This document shows positions 1-7,130 of a DNA stretch of 55,079 nucleotides, piece after piece. Every line of letters begins with the position of its first letter. The stretch's first letter is position 1. Source of the DNA: Clostridiales bacterium (GTDB taxonomy: Bacteria; Bacillota; Clostridia; Peptostreptococcales; Acidaminobacteraceae); the NCBI GenBank assembly GCA_016342415.1, contig JAEIOD010000032.1, positions 1 through 55,079 of the forward strand, in the 5' to 3' direction. The position numbers were made by a program, and so were the translations under genes. The notes beneath the pieces were generated by a model. The model was not told where the DNA came from, did no database searches, and saw only the letters and a program-made list of their open reading frames with translations.

Positions 1-787
1 CGAAACAACAAATGCAGCAAACGAAACAACAAATGCAGCAAACGAAACAACAAATGCAGCAAACGAAACAACAAATGCAGCAAACGAAACAACAAATGAA
101 ACAAACGAAACAAACGAAACAACAAACGAAACAACAAACGAAACAAACAAAACAAACGAAACAACAACTGAAACAACAACTGAAACAACTGAGGAAACAG
201 ATGATCAACCTGCATATGAATTCAATCCGATTGATATAACTCAATTAGATGATACCAATAGACCTGTTGTAACAATCACACTTTCAGATGATCAAAAGAT
301 TGTTTTAAATATGGTTCCAGAAGTGGCTCCTAATACAATTAACAGTTTTATTACTTTAGCAAATGAAGGGTATTATGATGGTCTTATTTTCCATAGAATC
401 ATCAAAGACTTCATGATACAAGGTGGAGATCCTGAAGGCACTGGTGCTGGTGGACCGGGTTATACTCTTAAAGATGAGTTTTTTGTAATTGATGAGTTAA
501 TGGTAACTTACTTAAGTCATACAAGAGGTATTATCTCTATGGCTAAGACTCAAGCTCCTAACTCAGCTGGGTCTCAATTCTTTATCACTCATGGTGATAG
601 TTCATTCTTAGATGGACAGTATTCATCATTTGGATATGTTGTAGAAGGTATGGACGTAGTAGATGCATTAGCAACAGTAGAGGTTGACAAAAACGATCGA
701 CCATTAGAAGATGTTGTAATTAAAACTATTTCAGTTGAACTGAATGGTTATGAGTTAACGGCACCAGAAACAATCAGTGTACAATAG
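1..787 (+). CDS. Cyclophilin-type peptidyl-prolyl isomerase, probable lipoprotein (5' end missing)
   Basis: The reading frame is open from base 2 and enters the window mid-gene, so the N-terminus and signal peptide are not seen. The visible part starts with a Glu/Thr/Asn/Ala linker of about 65 residues, followed by a cyclophilin fold: FHRIIKDFMIQGGDPEGTG carries the catalytic Arg and Gln, and PNSAGSQFFITHG and DGQYSSFGYVVEGMDVVD complete the family signature. The family catalyses proline cis-trans isomerisation in protein folding. Low-complexity linkers of this composition follow the lipobox cysteine in two other lipoproteins of this window (OppA and the M3 peptidase), so I infer a surface lipoprotein acting outside the membrane. 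The stop codon lies in the 5' arm of its terminator. Confidence 0.9.
   Translation, partial: ETTNAANETTNAANETTNAANETTNAANETTNETNETNETTNETTNETNKTNETTTETTTETTEETDDQPAYEFNPIDITQLDDTNRPVVTITLSDDQKIVLNMVPEVAPNTINSFITLANEGYYDGLIFHRIIKDFMIQGGDPEGTGAGGPGYTLKDEFFVIDELMVTYLSHTRGIISMAKTQAPNSAGSQFFITHGDSSFLDGQYSSFGYVVEGMDVVDALATVEVDKNDRPLEDVVIKTISVELNGYELTAPETISVQ
2..198 (+). repeat. Tandem repeat coding the lipoprotein linker
   Basis: Four identical 21-bp units (bases 2-85), each encoding the heptapeptide ETTNAAN, are followed by degenerate 9-15 bp units (86-198) encoding ET(T)N and ETT. Exact unit identity implies recent slippage or unequal recombination, so length may vary between strains. A short reading frame on the same strand in another phase (MQQTKQ repeats) is a by-product of the repeat. 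Confidence 0.9.
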
Positions 788-810
788 CTTGGAGTAATCC
801 AAGCTTTTTC
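786..810 (+). terminator. Intrinsic terminator of the cyclophilin gene
   Basis: AGCTTGGA / TCCAAGCT stem of 8 bp with a GTAA loop, followed by a T-run. The stop codon TAG overlaps the 5' arm. Confidence 0.85.
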
Positions 811-833
811 TTTGGATTCTATATCAGAATCCA

Positions 834-862
834 TTGACATTATCACATAAAAAACTTATAAT
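834..862 (+). promoter_or_regulatory. Sigma-A promoter of tRNA-Leu
   Basis: TTGACA (834-839), 17-bp spacer, TATAAT (857-862): exact consensus in both boxes, with the mature tRNA 5' end 18 bp after the -10 box. Confidence 0.85.
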
Positions 863-879
863 ATAAAAGTACTTTTTAT

Positions 880-965
880 GCGGATGTGGTGGAACGGCAG
901 ACACGCTACCTTGAGGGGGTAGTGCTCTTATGGGCGTGCGGGTTCAAATCCCGCCATCCGCACCA
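880..965 (+). tRNA. tRNA-Leu (anticodon GAG)
   Basis: Class II tRNA with long variable arm. Acceptor stem GCGGATG (880-886) pairs with CATCCGC (955-961), discriminator A, and encoded CCA. The anticodon stem CTACC/GGTAG encloses the loop TTGAGGG, giving anticodon GAG at 913-915, which reads CUC and CUU. The T arm GCGGG-TTCAAAT-CCCGC is perfect. It has its own consensus promoter and terminator, so it is a single-gene transcription unit. Confidence 0.96.
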
Positions 966-973
966 AGTATTAG

Positions 974-1001
974 AACACGTATCTTATGATACGTGTTTTT
1001 T
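974..1001 (+). terminator. Intrinsic terminator of tRNA-Leu
   Basis: AACACGTATC / GATACGTGTT perfect 10-bp stem with TTAT loop and T-run. Confidence 0.9.
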
Positions 1002-1081
1002 AGTGTAATTACTTTGTAATTTTTTGAAGATATATTACATGTTATACTTTTAAAGAGCTTTATAATCTGAGAGGGATTGTT

Positions 1082-1605
1082 ATGATAAATTGTATAGAAT
1101 CAAATCGATTAGTTATTAGAAGTACAAAAAAAGTAGATGCGGATTTTTGTATTAATATCTGGCAGGATGATGAAATGGGTAAATATATGTCTGACCCACC
1201 AAGAAATAAAGCTGGTGATTATTATTTGAGTTGGAAAGAAAGTGTAGAAATATTTGATGGGTGCTGTTATTTTGTTGCTGTTTCAAAGAAAACAGGGAAT
1301 TATATTGGAACATGTAGTGCTGTTCCCAGTGATGAAGAAAAGTCGTGGAGTTTAGGCTATTCTATCCACAAAAGTTATTGGCTTCAGAGTTATGCTACCG
1401 AAATGATAAAAGCGTTAGTTGATTTCTGTTATAATAATGGTGGATGTAAAATTACTGCATCAGTAGCACAACAAAATCCTGGTTCAAATGCTTTATTAAG
1501 AAAGCATTTGAACCAGGATTTTATATTGAAAAAGAAGGTTCTTTTAAAAAGCTTGGAACTGATATATCATATGATGAGTATACATATAGAATTGATTTGG
1601 ACTAA
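1082..1605 (+). pseudogene. GNAT N-acetyltransferase broken by an 8-bp inverted-duplication frameshift
   Basis: The first ~140 residues are a RimJ/RimL-type GNAT start (ESNRLVIRS, then GTCSAVPSDEEKSWSLGYSI and the motif V region). A good ribosome-binding site (GAGAGGGA) precedes ATG 1082. After ALLRK the frame is lost: the present phase runs on to 1693 with an unrelated Asn/Ile-rich tail. The other phase from 1516 reads GFYIEKEGSFKKLGTDISY and onward to a TAA at 1603-1605, exactly the expected C-terminus. Removing 8 bases within the right arm of a 22-bp perfect inverted repeat restores RKLGFYIEKEG. The acetyl-CoA loop also reads YWLQSYATEM where family members usually have WGKGYATEM, so the gene may have been weakened already. 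An elongated altered protein of 203 aa could still be made. Confidence 0.75.
1473..1522. repeat. Perfect 22-bp inverted repeat inside the GNAT gene
   Basis: Arms 1473-1494 and 1501-1522 are exact reverse complements around the 6-nt loop ATTAAG. No T-run follows and it lies mid-gene, so it is not a terminator. The right arm contains the bases that shift the frame. Confidence 0.95.
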
Positions 1606-1679
1606 TAATAAATCTAAAATATTATCCAATTTGACCATATATAACATAACGAATAATGACAAAATTATCAAGGATACTA

Positions 1680-1711
1680 AGCACTATACATAATGCATAG
1701 TGCTCATTTTT
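1680..1711 (+). terminator. Probable terminator downstream of the GNAT pseudogene
   Basis: AGCACTAT / ATAGTGCT stem with inner CAT/ATG pairing, followed by CATTTTTA. The run-on reading frame of the broken gene ends inside it (TAA 1691-1693). Confidence 0.65.
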
Positions 1712-1796
1712 ACTTAGCTTATCAATATGAAAATGAGATTTAGCCTATTTAAAAGTTGTGTAAATGAAATATAGTGTTGAATTTAATTTTAGAAGT

Positions 1797-2258
1797 TTAA
1801 TTGAGAGTGCCATTTTCATGAATATACTTTTGCCATTTATTTTTGATTGAATATCCACTATTTCTACGATTCATTTCACTTTTACCTGATAAGAAAACAT
1901 AAAATAGCAGCAATCCTCCTATATATGTTGTAAGTACAGCACAGAGAGCAGCAAAAAATCCAGCAAAAAAACCGTTGGTTTGCGAGTAAATATAAAGAAG
2001 AACCAGTGTTGTTATAGATATGAATATTCCAAAATTAATTGTGACGCCATCACCAATATGTAATTTCACGCCTTCTTTTTCTAGCATTCGTATAGCTGTT
2101 TCTCTAATGACTTGTTTATCTTGCATAACTCTAACAATTTGATCATTCGATTCAAAAACCCGATACAGATAATACCCATGAATAGCGAATGCTATTAAAG
2201 TGATTACTACATTAAGAATTATTACTCTTCTCATTAATTTTGATAATCTTGTGTTCAT
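1797..2258 (-). CDS. Small integral membrane protein, unknown function
   Basis: 153 aa. Hydrophobic segments lie near residues 10-32 (RVIILNVVITLIAFAIHGYY), 72-92 and 94-122, separated by a polar stretch with a predicted amphipathic helix (QDKQVIRETAIRMLEKEG), and the C-terminal tail is basic. The start is supported by GGAGGGG seven bases upstream on the minus strand. It converges with the broken GNAT gene. I recognise no family and no catalytic motif. Roughly 440 bp upstream hold no gene. Confidence 0.65.
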   Translation of the reverse strand: MNTRLSKLMRRVIILNVVITLIAFAIHGYYLYRVFESNDQIVRVMQDKQVIRETAIRMLEKEGVKLHIGDGVTINFGIFISITTLVLLYIYSQTNGFFAGFFAALCAVLTTYIGGLLLFYVFLSGKSEMNRRNSGYSIKNKWQKYIHENGTLN

Positions 2259-2697
2259 ATTCCCCTCCAGTCTTTTACCTTTGATAGCGACTCAAATAAA
2301 TTAGTAATAATAGTTAATCTTGATTCATGTGATTTGCTTGAGTTTATAGAAATAAAATAAAACGAGTTAACAATATATGTTGGTGTTCGCTTTCTTCTTT
2401 TCAAGAAATCGCTACATCTGTTTTAAGATACATAATAAATAACACTCAATATAGCAAACTCACTTAGTTGGATCTTTTGTTTATACTTTAGTTTTACACT
2501 AGAACCTCGTTTATAAAAATGACATTCAATTTCTTCCAATTTAATTATATCATGGCAAAATTATTTTTTGTAACATGTTACAGAAAATTAAGAATAGTCT
2601 GAATTTGATGCAAAAATAAATATTCAGGGACTATAGGAATGTATGATTGTGATGAATTGCTCTAAATGTAAAAAAACAGAAAGGTAATCATACTATT

Positions 2698-2786
2698 ACT
2701 TTGAGCTTTGAAATGGTAGACACTCTACCTTGAGAGGGGAGTACACTAATGGGTGTGCATATTTAAATACCTACTATCCACACATA
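2698..2786 (+). pseudogene. Decayed tRNA-Leu(GAG) copy
   Basis: This stretch aligns end to end with the intact tRNA-Leu at 880-965. AGACAC-CTACCTTGAG is shared with one substitution, TGGG-GTGC in the variable arm with one substitution, and TTTAAAT replaces the T-loop TTCAAAT. The anticodon triplet GAG survives at 2732-2734. The 5' acceptor strand no longer pairs with the 3' strand, the T stem is lost (GCATA versus ACCTA), and neither a consensus promoter nor a terminator is present. It is a dead duplicate, not a functional tRNA. Confidence 0.8.
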
Positions 2787-2989
2787 ATATTGATATAAAA
2801 AAATAAATTATATCCACAAAGATTATGAAGTCATTACTTCGGTAATATACTCATGTTCTCTTTTTTCTTTGAGTCTAACCACTAAATGTATATTAGTAAT
2901 ACGTGGTATTGACAATTGCTTAGATCTTGATTAAAATTAGTTTAGAAGTTTTAAATGAATAGAAACCTTTTAAAGATCAAGCAGTATAT

Positions 2990-3079
2990 TTTTAGTATAC
3001 GTAGCCGGGCCAAATTTGGCAGCATGGAGTAATCCTGTGGGACTATAATTAACAATTATGGTTTCGTAGGATTTTTTTT
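2990..3079 (+). promoter_or_regulatory. NiCo (czcD-type) riboswitch with terminator, upstream of the CDF exporter
   Basis: The leader holds the conserved blocks expected for the NiCo class (AGCCGGGC, GGCAGCA, GGGAC) arranged as a four-way junction. P1 is TACG 2998-3001 with CGTA 3065-3068; P2 is the hairpin GCCA-AATT-TGGC; P3 is GGA-GTAA-TCC; P4 is TATAATT-AAC-AATTATG. The segment AATCCTGTG can instead pair with CGTAGGATT followed by eight T, giving a terminator that excludes P1. Known members of this class bind Ni/Co and switch the gene on. Placement 35 nt before a cation exporter with its own ribosome-binding site fits. Class assigned from memory of the consensus. Confidence 0.75.
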
Positions 3080-3113
3080 GCTTAAAAACAGCTGATTATT
3101 AGGAGGATTTACA

Positions 3114-4013
3114 ATGGAAAAAAATTTATTAAGAAATCAAGAAGGAAAAAGAATAACTTTAGTAGGATTTTGGCTAAATGCATTGTTAGCCATATTAAAA
3201 ATAATAGCAGGTTTAGTAGGGAAAAGTGGCGCGATGCTTGCTGATGGTGTTCATTCATTATCAGATTTCCTAACAGATGCTGTTGTGTTAGTTGGTCTGA
3301 AACTTACTGACAAACCGGCTGATGATTGTCATAATTATGGACACGATAAATATGAAACACTTGCAACAGTTATTATTAGTGTTTTCCTATTTATAGTAGG
3401 ATTTGAGATACTTAAATCTGGAGCGGAAAATATTCTCGTTATTATAAGAGGAGGTCAACTATCAAAACCGAGATTGATTGCTTTGGTAGCAGCTATGTTC
3501 TCTATCGTTACAAAAGAGTATTTATTCAGATACACTATCAAAGGAGCTCATAAAATTAACAGCCCAGTATTAATAGCTAATGCATGGCATCATAGATCAG
3601 ATGCTTTTTCATCAATAGGCACTCTTGTAGGAATAGGAGGAGCAATTCTATTAGGAGAAAAATGGACAGTACTTGATCCTCTTGCTTCAGTAGTGGTGAG
3701 TATTTTTATTTTTAGGGTAGGGCTAAGTATTTTGAAGCCATCCATTGATGAGCTTATGGAAGCTTCACTAAGTAAAGAAGAAATGGATGCAATTGAAACT
3801 ATATTGGATCAATCTAAAAATATAATTTCCTACCATAAATTGCGTACTAGAAAAATTGGAATAAAAAAGGCGATAGAAATGCATATTATAGTAGAAAAAA
3901 GTCTTACTGTGGAATTAGCTCATGAGATTGCAACATCTATTGAAAATAAATTAATGAAGGTGTGTGGCAATTCATCAATGATAACCATACATGTAGAGCC
4001 TGATGTATCGTAA
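3114..4013 (+). CDS. Cation diffusion facilitator (CzcD-like) metal exporter
   Basis: 299 aa, usual CDF length. Six membrane helices carry the two transport-site motifs: LADGVHSLSDFLTD in TM2 (H47 and D51, plus D44 and D55) and NAWHHRSDAFSS in TM5. A cytoplasmic C-terminal domain of about 85 residues ends with His-containing strands (IEMHIIVEK, ITIHVEPD) as in the family's metal-sensing dimer domain. The family exports Zn, Co, Ni, Cd or Mn by proton antiport. The riboswitch directly upstream points to Ni/Co, while the His-Asp site is typical of Zn/Co/Ni-type rather than Mn-type CDFs. AGGAGG lies 7 nt before the ATG. It is a single-gene unit. Confidence 0.92.
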   Translation: MEKNLLRNQEGKRITLVGFWLNALLAILKIIAGLVGKSGAMLADGVHSLSDFLTDAVVLVGLKLTDKPADDCHNYGHDKYETLATVIISVFLFIVGFEILKSGAENILVIIRGGQLSKPRLIALVAAMFSIVTKEYLFRYTIKGAHKINSPVLIANAWHHRSDAFSSIGTLVGIGGAILLGEKWTVLDPLASVVVSIFIFRVGLSILKPSIDELMEASLSKEEMDAIETILDQSKNIISYHKLRTRKIGIKKAIEMHIIVEKSLTVELAHEIATSIENKLMKVCGNSSMITIHVEPDVS

Positions 4014-4408
4014 GAAGTATGTTGTTAAAATTTAACTTATAGTTCAAGTAACAGTTTGGATTTAACGACATCAAACATGGATATAGCAATTTATTGTTTG
4101 TGATAGTGTCATTTTATAATTGAAAGAAATCATGATGGTGCATTAATATTGAAAAAGTTTTCAATTAACATTTGAATATCAAATGAATATAAGGAAACCA
4201 ACATTTCTTTAGATCGAGGATATCAGTTTTTGATTAGAAGACTGTTGGATTTTTTTATACCTTATCCAAATTGGATTGCTGATTTATTGTGAAAATATAA
4301 TTATAAATATGAATAAAACGTAACATGATTTTAATGTGGGATGATACCTTTATTCAAACAGATTTATAATTTTGCATATAGTTTAATAAACAACCAAGAT
4401 AGGAATAG
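4014..4408. other. Intergenic stretch without recognisable gene
   Basis: Very AT-rich and closed by stops in all frames. A weak terminator-like end is visible at about 4196-4258: CCAACA and TGTTGG separated by some 40 nt that include the hairpin ATCAGTTTTTGAT, followed by ATTTTTTTAT. It could end the CDF transcript or be the remnant of a leader. Nothing else is supported here. Confidence 0.4.
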
Positions 4409-4734
4409 ATGAAAATATATCAAACTATAAAGAAAAAAGATATTTTTAGAAAAATATTGATCATATTTGATCTTAGGAAAGACTATCTCGTTTTAAATGA
4501 AATCTATGAAAAATATATAGCTTTTTACATAGGGAAAATGTAAAAAATGCAAGCGTATTCCCGAAATACAACCCAAAATTTATCAATGCTTGTGATTATT
4601 CTATGATAAAGGGGATTAAAGAACTTGCAATTTGGAAATGGGAAATAACAGAAAAAAATAATGCTTTTATGCCTTATTGTTGTAAAAATGCAATTTTTAG
4701 CTATTTGAGTATTGATACTAAAAGCTTGTATTGA
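4409..4734 (+). pseudogene. Probable frameshifted small gene, family unknown
   Basis: ATG 4409 follows an AGGAA Shine-Dalgarno-like site and opens a 44-codon frame (MKIYQTIKKKDIFRKILIIF and so on) ending at TAA 4541. The next phase is open from 4510 to TGA 4732-4734 with protein-like composition (NPKFINACDYSMIKGIKELA, then AIWKWEITEKNNAFMPYCCK). A one-base change in the overlap (4510-4543, which has T5 and A-runs) would join them into about 107 residues. Trp, Cys and charged residues are spaced like real coding DNA rather than AT noise, but I do not recognise the product. It may also be two unrelated chance frames. Confidence 0.35.
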
Positions 4735-4910
4735 ACACTTGAACTTTCACTTGAAAAGTATAACTCGTAAGTGGTTTATCTAACATAAAGTTCTTAGATA
4801 CCACCCATTGCAACACAATAAAAATTATTACAAAAAAGACACATTATAATGTGAAGTCTGCATTATACGAAACATCCGCTACACATTACAATTTCATTTA
4901 TTAAGTTCCC

Positions 4911-4939
4911 TTGACATTAGGTACTATAAAGGTTAAAAT
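4911..4939 (+). promoter_or_regulatory. Promoter of the opp operon
   Basis: TTGACA (4911-4916), 17-bp spacer, TAAAAT (4934-4939). Transcription would start near 4946, leaving an untranslated leader of about 240 nt that contains the cre-like site. Confidence 0.7.
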
Positions 4940-5012
4940 TTTGTTAGAATTGAAAGCGAATATTACGGCAATTGCATATTGAATCTAATTTGGTTTGCAA
5001 TGATCATTAAGC

Positions 5013-5028
5013 TTGAAAACGTTTTCAA
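5013..5028. promoter_or_regulatory. cre-like catabolite operator upstream of oppA
   Basis: TTGAAAACGTTTTCAA is a perfect palindrome matching the CcpA consensus WTGNNARCGNWWWCAW at every position; the symmetry extends one more base pair each side. It lies about 65 bp after the predicted transcription start, where CcpA sites act as roadblocks in other Firmicutes. Another LacI-family regulator is possible; no regulator gene is in the window. Confidence 0.65.
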
Positions 5029-5186
5029 GTAAGTAAAGGTAATTGTAACTTTAGAATAAAAACCGCTTATTTTTAAAGTATTAATGTCTAGCTGTAGTTA
5101 ACTAGATGTTGAGAATTTGAATTAATGTTTTTTTCTGAATTAACAATAAACAAATCATAAGTAGTTAAATTATAGGGAGGGTATTT

Positions 5187-7046
5187 ATGAAGAAATTTAT
5201 TACTTTACTGTTGGCTCTAGTATTAGTGTTTTCACTAGTAGCTTGTGGCAATTCTGCATCGAATAACAATAATGCAGTTGAAGCAAACAATGCTACTGAG
5301 GCGAATAACAATAATGATACTAATGAGTCTGCAACAGAAGTAGAAGAAGTAGAAGAAGTTAATATGAGACCATTCGTGGCTGCAACGTCAGATTTTAATG
5401 GCGACTTCTACCCAGGTTGGACAAACTCAAGTTATGATGTTGACATTCAAAACTTAGTATGGGCATTCGGTTTAATGACTGACAACGCTGCTGGTGAGAT
5501 CGTTGATTCACCATTAGTAGCAGAAAAGACAGTTAGTGAAGACTTAACAGAGTGGACATTTAAGCTTAATGATGGCATTACATTCCACAACGGTGAAGAA
5601 TTAACAGTTAGCGATGTTAAATTCACATATGAATTCTTAATGAATAAAGAAGATTTTTCTGCAACAGGTGGATCTACTTCAATGGACGATTATGTTGAAT
5701 CAATTACTATTGACGAAGCTGCTAACACAATCACTTTCAAATTAAAGAAAGTTATTTTCACTACAGACATGACTGTATTCTATGACACTTGGATTTATGC
5801 AGAAGACACTATAACAAATGGTGCTGAAGCAGCAGGTCAAAATGTTCATGAATATGTAAAAACTAACATCAATTACCCAATTGGTTATGGTCCTTACATG
5901 TTTACAGAGTACAAAGAATCTGAATTTGTAAGATTAGAAATTTTCCCAAATTACATTGGTAAAGCTCCAAAGCTTCAAGAGATTATTGTTAAAGTTACAC
6001 CAAGTGAAACTGAATTAGATCAATTATTACAAGGTGATGTTGATTTACTAAGTAGAACTGTTGAAGCAGAGAAAATCGAAGCTGCTTTAGAGTCTGATGA
6101 CTTAACTACAAATAACTACTTCAGACATGGTGGTGGTACAATGGTACTTCACACTGATTATGAAGCATTCGCTTTAACTGAAGTACGTCAAGCATTTGCT
6201 TATGTATTTAACAGACCTAAAGTAATTGAATTATTCTTAGGCGAATACGGTATTGCATCTCAAGGTCCTTACTCTAAGAACCAATGGATGATGTACGATG
6301 AAGACGAAATGGATTTATTAGGAACAGCTGCTGTTGGTAAATTTGAGAGTACATTAATTGATTATGATATTCTTGATAATGATGGTAAATTTGATGAAGA
6401 AGCAAACATTGCTAAAGCTCACGAGTTATTAGACGCTGCAGTTGCTAAAACTGATGGCGAATATGCTAACTTAACTGGTAATGGTACTGATGGATACATG
6501 TGGAAAGGTGAAAGATTAAATATTAAAATCACTTACACTGAATTCTGGTCAGATACTTATAACTTAGTTTGGAATGATGATTATATTTCAAAATTAGGTT
6601 TTGATGTTACTTTAAACGGTTTAGACTGGCCTGTAATGTACGGACACTGGACTGGTGACGTTGCTGAAGAAAGACAATATCATGCATTTGTTGGTGGTAC
6701 TAGTTATAACGTTAAATCTAATCCAAGAGCAAGTTATGCAACTGATAAGATTATGCCATGGGGACAACCTTCAGATAACGGTTCTCGTTTCTCAGGTGGA
6801 TCTTCTTACTCAGCTGTAGAGTGGGATCAATTATTATTAGATATTGAAAACTGTCATCCAATTACGGGTGCAGAGCAGTACAAAGCGTTATGGAGAGAAT
6901 TTATTAGAACGTTTAATGCGGAAGTTCCAATTATCCCTGTTTACTCTAATAACTACCATGATTTATACAGTTCAGAATTAGAAAACTTTAAAACAAATGC
7001 ATTATGGGGTTGGTCAAAAGCTATCCGTAATGCTAACTGGAAATAA
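5187..7046 (+). CDS. oppA: Oligopeptide ABC transporter substrate-binding lipoprotein
   Basis: 619 aa. Signal peptide with lipobox LVAC (Cys20), then an Asn/Ala/Glu-rich linker (residues 21-58), then the SBP_bac_5 fold: WTFKLNDGITFHNGEELTVS is the family signature and NYPIGYGPYMFTEYKESEF the typical central block. It captures peptides outside the membrane and delivers them to OppBC. ATG 5187 follows GGGAGG. A strong hairpin separates it from the permease genes, consistent with excess binding protein over transporter. Codon choice is noticeably cleaner (AAC, GGT, TTC) than in its neighbours, suggesting high expression. The exact ligand (oligo- versus dipeptide) cannot be read from sequence. 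Confidence 0.93.
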   Translation: MKKFITLLLALVLVFSLVACGNSASNNNNAVEANNATEANNNNDTNESATEVEEVEEVNMRPFVAATSDFNGDFYPGWTNSSYDVDIQNLVWAFGLMTDNAAGEIVDSPLVAEKTVSEDLTEWTFKLNDGITFHNGEELTVSDVKFTYEFLMNKEDFSATGGSTSMDDYVESITIDEAANTITFKLKKVIFTTDMTVFYDTWIYAEDTITNGAEAAGQNVHEYVKTNINYPIGYGPYMFTEYKESEFVRLEIFPNYIGKAPKLQEIIVKVTPSETELDQLLQGDVDLLSRTVEAEKIEAALESDDLTTNNYFRHGGGTMVLHTDYEAFALTEVRQAFAYVFNRPKVIELFLGEYGIASQGPYSKNQWMMYDEDEMDLLGTAAVGKFESTLIDYDILDNDGKFDEEANIAKAHELLDAAVAKTDGEYANLTGNGTDGYMWKGERLNIKITYTEFWSDTYNLVWNDDYISKLGFDVTLNGLDWPVMYGHWTGDVAEERQYHAFVGGTSYNVKSNPRASYATDKIMPWGQPSDNGSRFSGGSSYSAVEWDQLLLDIENCHPITGAEQYKALWREFIRTFNAEVPIIPVYSNNYHDLYSSELENFKTNALWGWSKAIRNANWK

Positions 7047-7073
7047 ATTTAATTAGTATTTATGATTTAGGGT

Positions 7074-7112
7074 TAAGACCACTATCTATCTTTTGATAGT
7101 GGTCTTATTTTC
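7074..7112 (+). terminator. Intra-operon attenuating terminator between oppA and oppB
   Basis: TAAGACCACTATC / GATAGTGGTCTTA, a perfect 13-bp stem with an 8-nt loop and a short ATTTT tail. The oppB ribosome-binding site follows at once with no new promoter evident, so partial read-through is the likely design. The hairpin may also protect the oppA message 3' end. Confidence 0.85.
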
Positions 7113-7130
7113 AAGATATGAGGTGAATGA

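Noticed and set aside
12..239. 75-aa Gln/Lys-rich reading frame (MQQTKQ repeats)
   Set aside because: It is the out-of-phase shadow of the tandem repeat inside the cyclophilin gene, whose frame continues through the repeat into a recognisable domain.
1473..1522. Perfect inverted repeat as a transcription terminator
   Set aside because: No T-run follows and it lies inside coding sequence; frame analysis shows it is a duplication lesion.
2698..2786. Second functional tRNA-Leu
   Set aside because: Acceptor and T stems do not pair and no promoter is present.
880..2786. Integrated mobile element bounded by tRNA-Leu copies
   Set aside because: No integrase, excisionase or phage gene lies between them, and the copy is full length rather than a 3' attachment fragment.
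4014..5186. CRISPR array or T-box leader in the AT-rich intergenic region
   Set aside because: No regularly spaced repeats and no T-box-type conserved block; only weak hairpins and the opp promoter are visible.
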